Below are positions 4,935 to 5,666 of a stretch of DNA of 5,666 bases, in pieces. The notes below the pieces were generated by a model. The model saw only the letters and a program-made list of their open reading frames with translations. It was not told the origin of the DNA and did not search any database. The DNA is taken from assembly GCA_018819005.1 (NCBI GenBank), contig JAHJQU010000201.1, forward strand, positions 1 to 5,666, given 5' to 3'. This stretch comes from Pseudomonadota bacterium (GTDB taxonomy: Bacteria > Desulfobacterota > Desulfobacteria > Desulfobacterales > RPRI01). Both the position numbers and the translations under genes were made by a program. Every line of letters starts with the position of its first letter. Within the stretch, counting starts at the first letter, position 1.

Positions 4935-5666
4935 TTAATGTAGTTTTCCCCTTGAAAGCGAGAGGAATATCCCGCCGGTGCACAGAACAGCGAAAATCAG
5001 CAATGCCAGTCTGAAGCTTGTTATAAAAGCAGGATAATATTCAGATGTAATCTGGACTCTTCCGATCATAAGAGCAAATATAAGTGTTACAATTCCCATA
5101 CTCAACATCTGTCCAAGAAGGCGCATTGTTCCAACCGAACCGGAAGCTGTCCCGTAGAGCCTTTTTTCAACGCTTCCCATAATGGCATTCATGTTAGGGG
5201 AAGAAAAAAGAGCAAAACCGAACCCGAGAAGCATTAAGCATCCGGCGATAACTTTCAGATCCGTGTTTTCATCAATAAAGGACATAAAAAACAGACCCAC
5301 ACCTGTTATAGCCATTCCTATAGATGCAATAATGCGCGGCTCGATCCTGTCTGAAATCCTTCCTGCGACCGGCGAGAAAACGGCCATTATGACAGGCTGT
5401 GACATCAGTATAATTCCGGCATCCCTTGGTGACAGTGCCTTTATGTACTGCAGAAAAAGACTTGTCAGAAATGTTACGGAAAAAGTTGCGCTGTAGTTTA
5501 TAAGGGCCGCAAGGCATGAAAAAGCGAATACCCTGTTTGTCCTGAAAAGAGCCACTTCAAAAACCGGGTGCTCAACTCTGTTTTCCCATTTGAAAAACAG
5601 GAAAAGCCCGAAGAAGCCGGTTATGATTAAACCGTAGCCGGATATTCCGGGAAGGAGTGTAACCCC
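4935..5666 (-). CDS. DHA2-type (14-TM, EmrB/QacA-like) MFS transporter, C-terminal 243 residues; start outside the window
   Basis: The frame stays open from the right edge to TAA at 4935-4937. About seven membrane segments can be placed in the visible 243 residues, near 10-25, 48-75, 82-101, 111-130, 138-155, 175-195 and 214-235. The amphipathic stretch WENRVEHPVFEVALFRTNR (27-45) between membrane segments is characteristic of DHA2 drug exporters, which have a conserved 'HPLlDLrLFRnR'-like linker. GRISDRIEPR (102-111) is the second-half copy of MFS motif A, and FALFSSPNMNAIMG (about 151-164) is a typical conserved loop. A GTG at 5553-5555 is internal to this linker and is not the true start. 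Such proteins export drugs or metabolites using the proton gradient; the substrate is unknown. It is the first visible gene of a minus-strand group with the desulfoferrodoxin-like and microprotein genes downstream. Confidence 0.9.
   Translation of the reverse strand, partial: GVTLLPGISGYGLIITGFFGLFLFFKWENRVEHPVFEVALFRTNRVFAFSCLAALINYSATFSVTFLTSLFLQYIKALSPRDAGIILMSQPVIMAVFSPVAGRISDRIEPRIIASIGMAITGVGLFFMSFIDENTDLKVIAGCLMLLGFGFALFSSPNMNAIMGSVEKRLYGTASGSVGTMRLLGQMLSMGIVTLIFALMIGRVQITSEYYPAFITSFRLALLIFAVLCTGGIFLSLSRGKLH

Noticed and set aside
5182..5496. Plus-strand 104-codon open frame opposite the MFS gene
   Set aside because: It is antisense to a clear transporter with no independent coding signal, so it is treated as a shadow frame.
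5553..5555. GTG as the start of the MFS gene
   Set aside because: The frame stays open to the window edge and the upstream residues include the conserved DHA2 linker and a membrane helix, so the gene starts outside the window.

Overview
The window looks like a Gram-negative, probably anaerobic chromosome segment. An outer-membrane efflux factor and a periplasmic adaptor imply two membranes. A secreted desulfoferrodoxin/superoxide-reductase-like protein and moderate GC content suggest a deltaproteobacterial (Desulfobacterota-like) relative. That placement is inference; there is no rRNA or other taxonomic marker here.

Left edge (1 to about 130): the minus strand encodes the first 15 residues of an IS110-family (DEDD) transposase with a strong ribosome binding site. 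Its 5' noncoding end abuts an outer-membrane factor gene that has lost its beginning, so the gene appears to have been cut by the insertion sequence. The transposase ribosome binding site lies in one arm of a large imperfect hairpin (49-126).

Plus-strand operon (114-4211): a 5'-truncated TolC/NodT-type outer-membrane factor, a MacA-type membrane-fusion adaptor, a MacB-type ATPase and a MacB-type FtsX permease. The last three genes are tightly coupled (12-nt gap, 4-nt overlap, 11-nt overlap). Together they specify a MacAB-TolC-like tripartite exporter in which MacB is split into two polypeptides. The substrate cannot be told from sequence.

Minus-strand group (5666-4225), convergent with the exporter: the C-terminal half of a DHA2-type (14-TM) major facilitator transporter, a secreted desulfoferrodoxin-like protein, and a 61-residue two-helix membrane protein with a cytochrome-b-like His-X13-His spacing. 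The last two could form a small periplasmic redox pair, which is a hypothesis. The exporter operon and this group converge 13 nt apart, and a strong terminator-like hairpin lies inside the 61-residue gene.

No tRNA, rRNA or CRISPR array was seen, and no gene-free stretch exceeds 300 bases. The most notable points are the apparent IS110 disruption with its RBS-masking hairpin, the HX13H microprotein, and the desulfoferrodoxin-like protein that lacks one expected histidine ligand.
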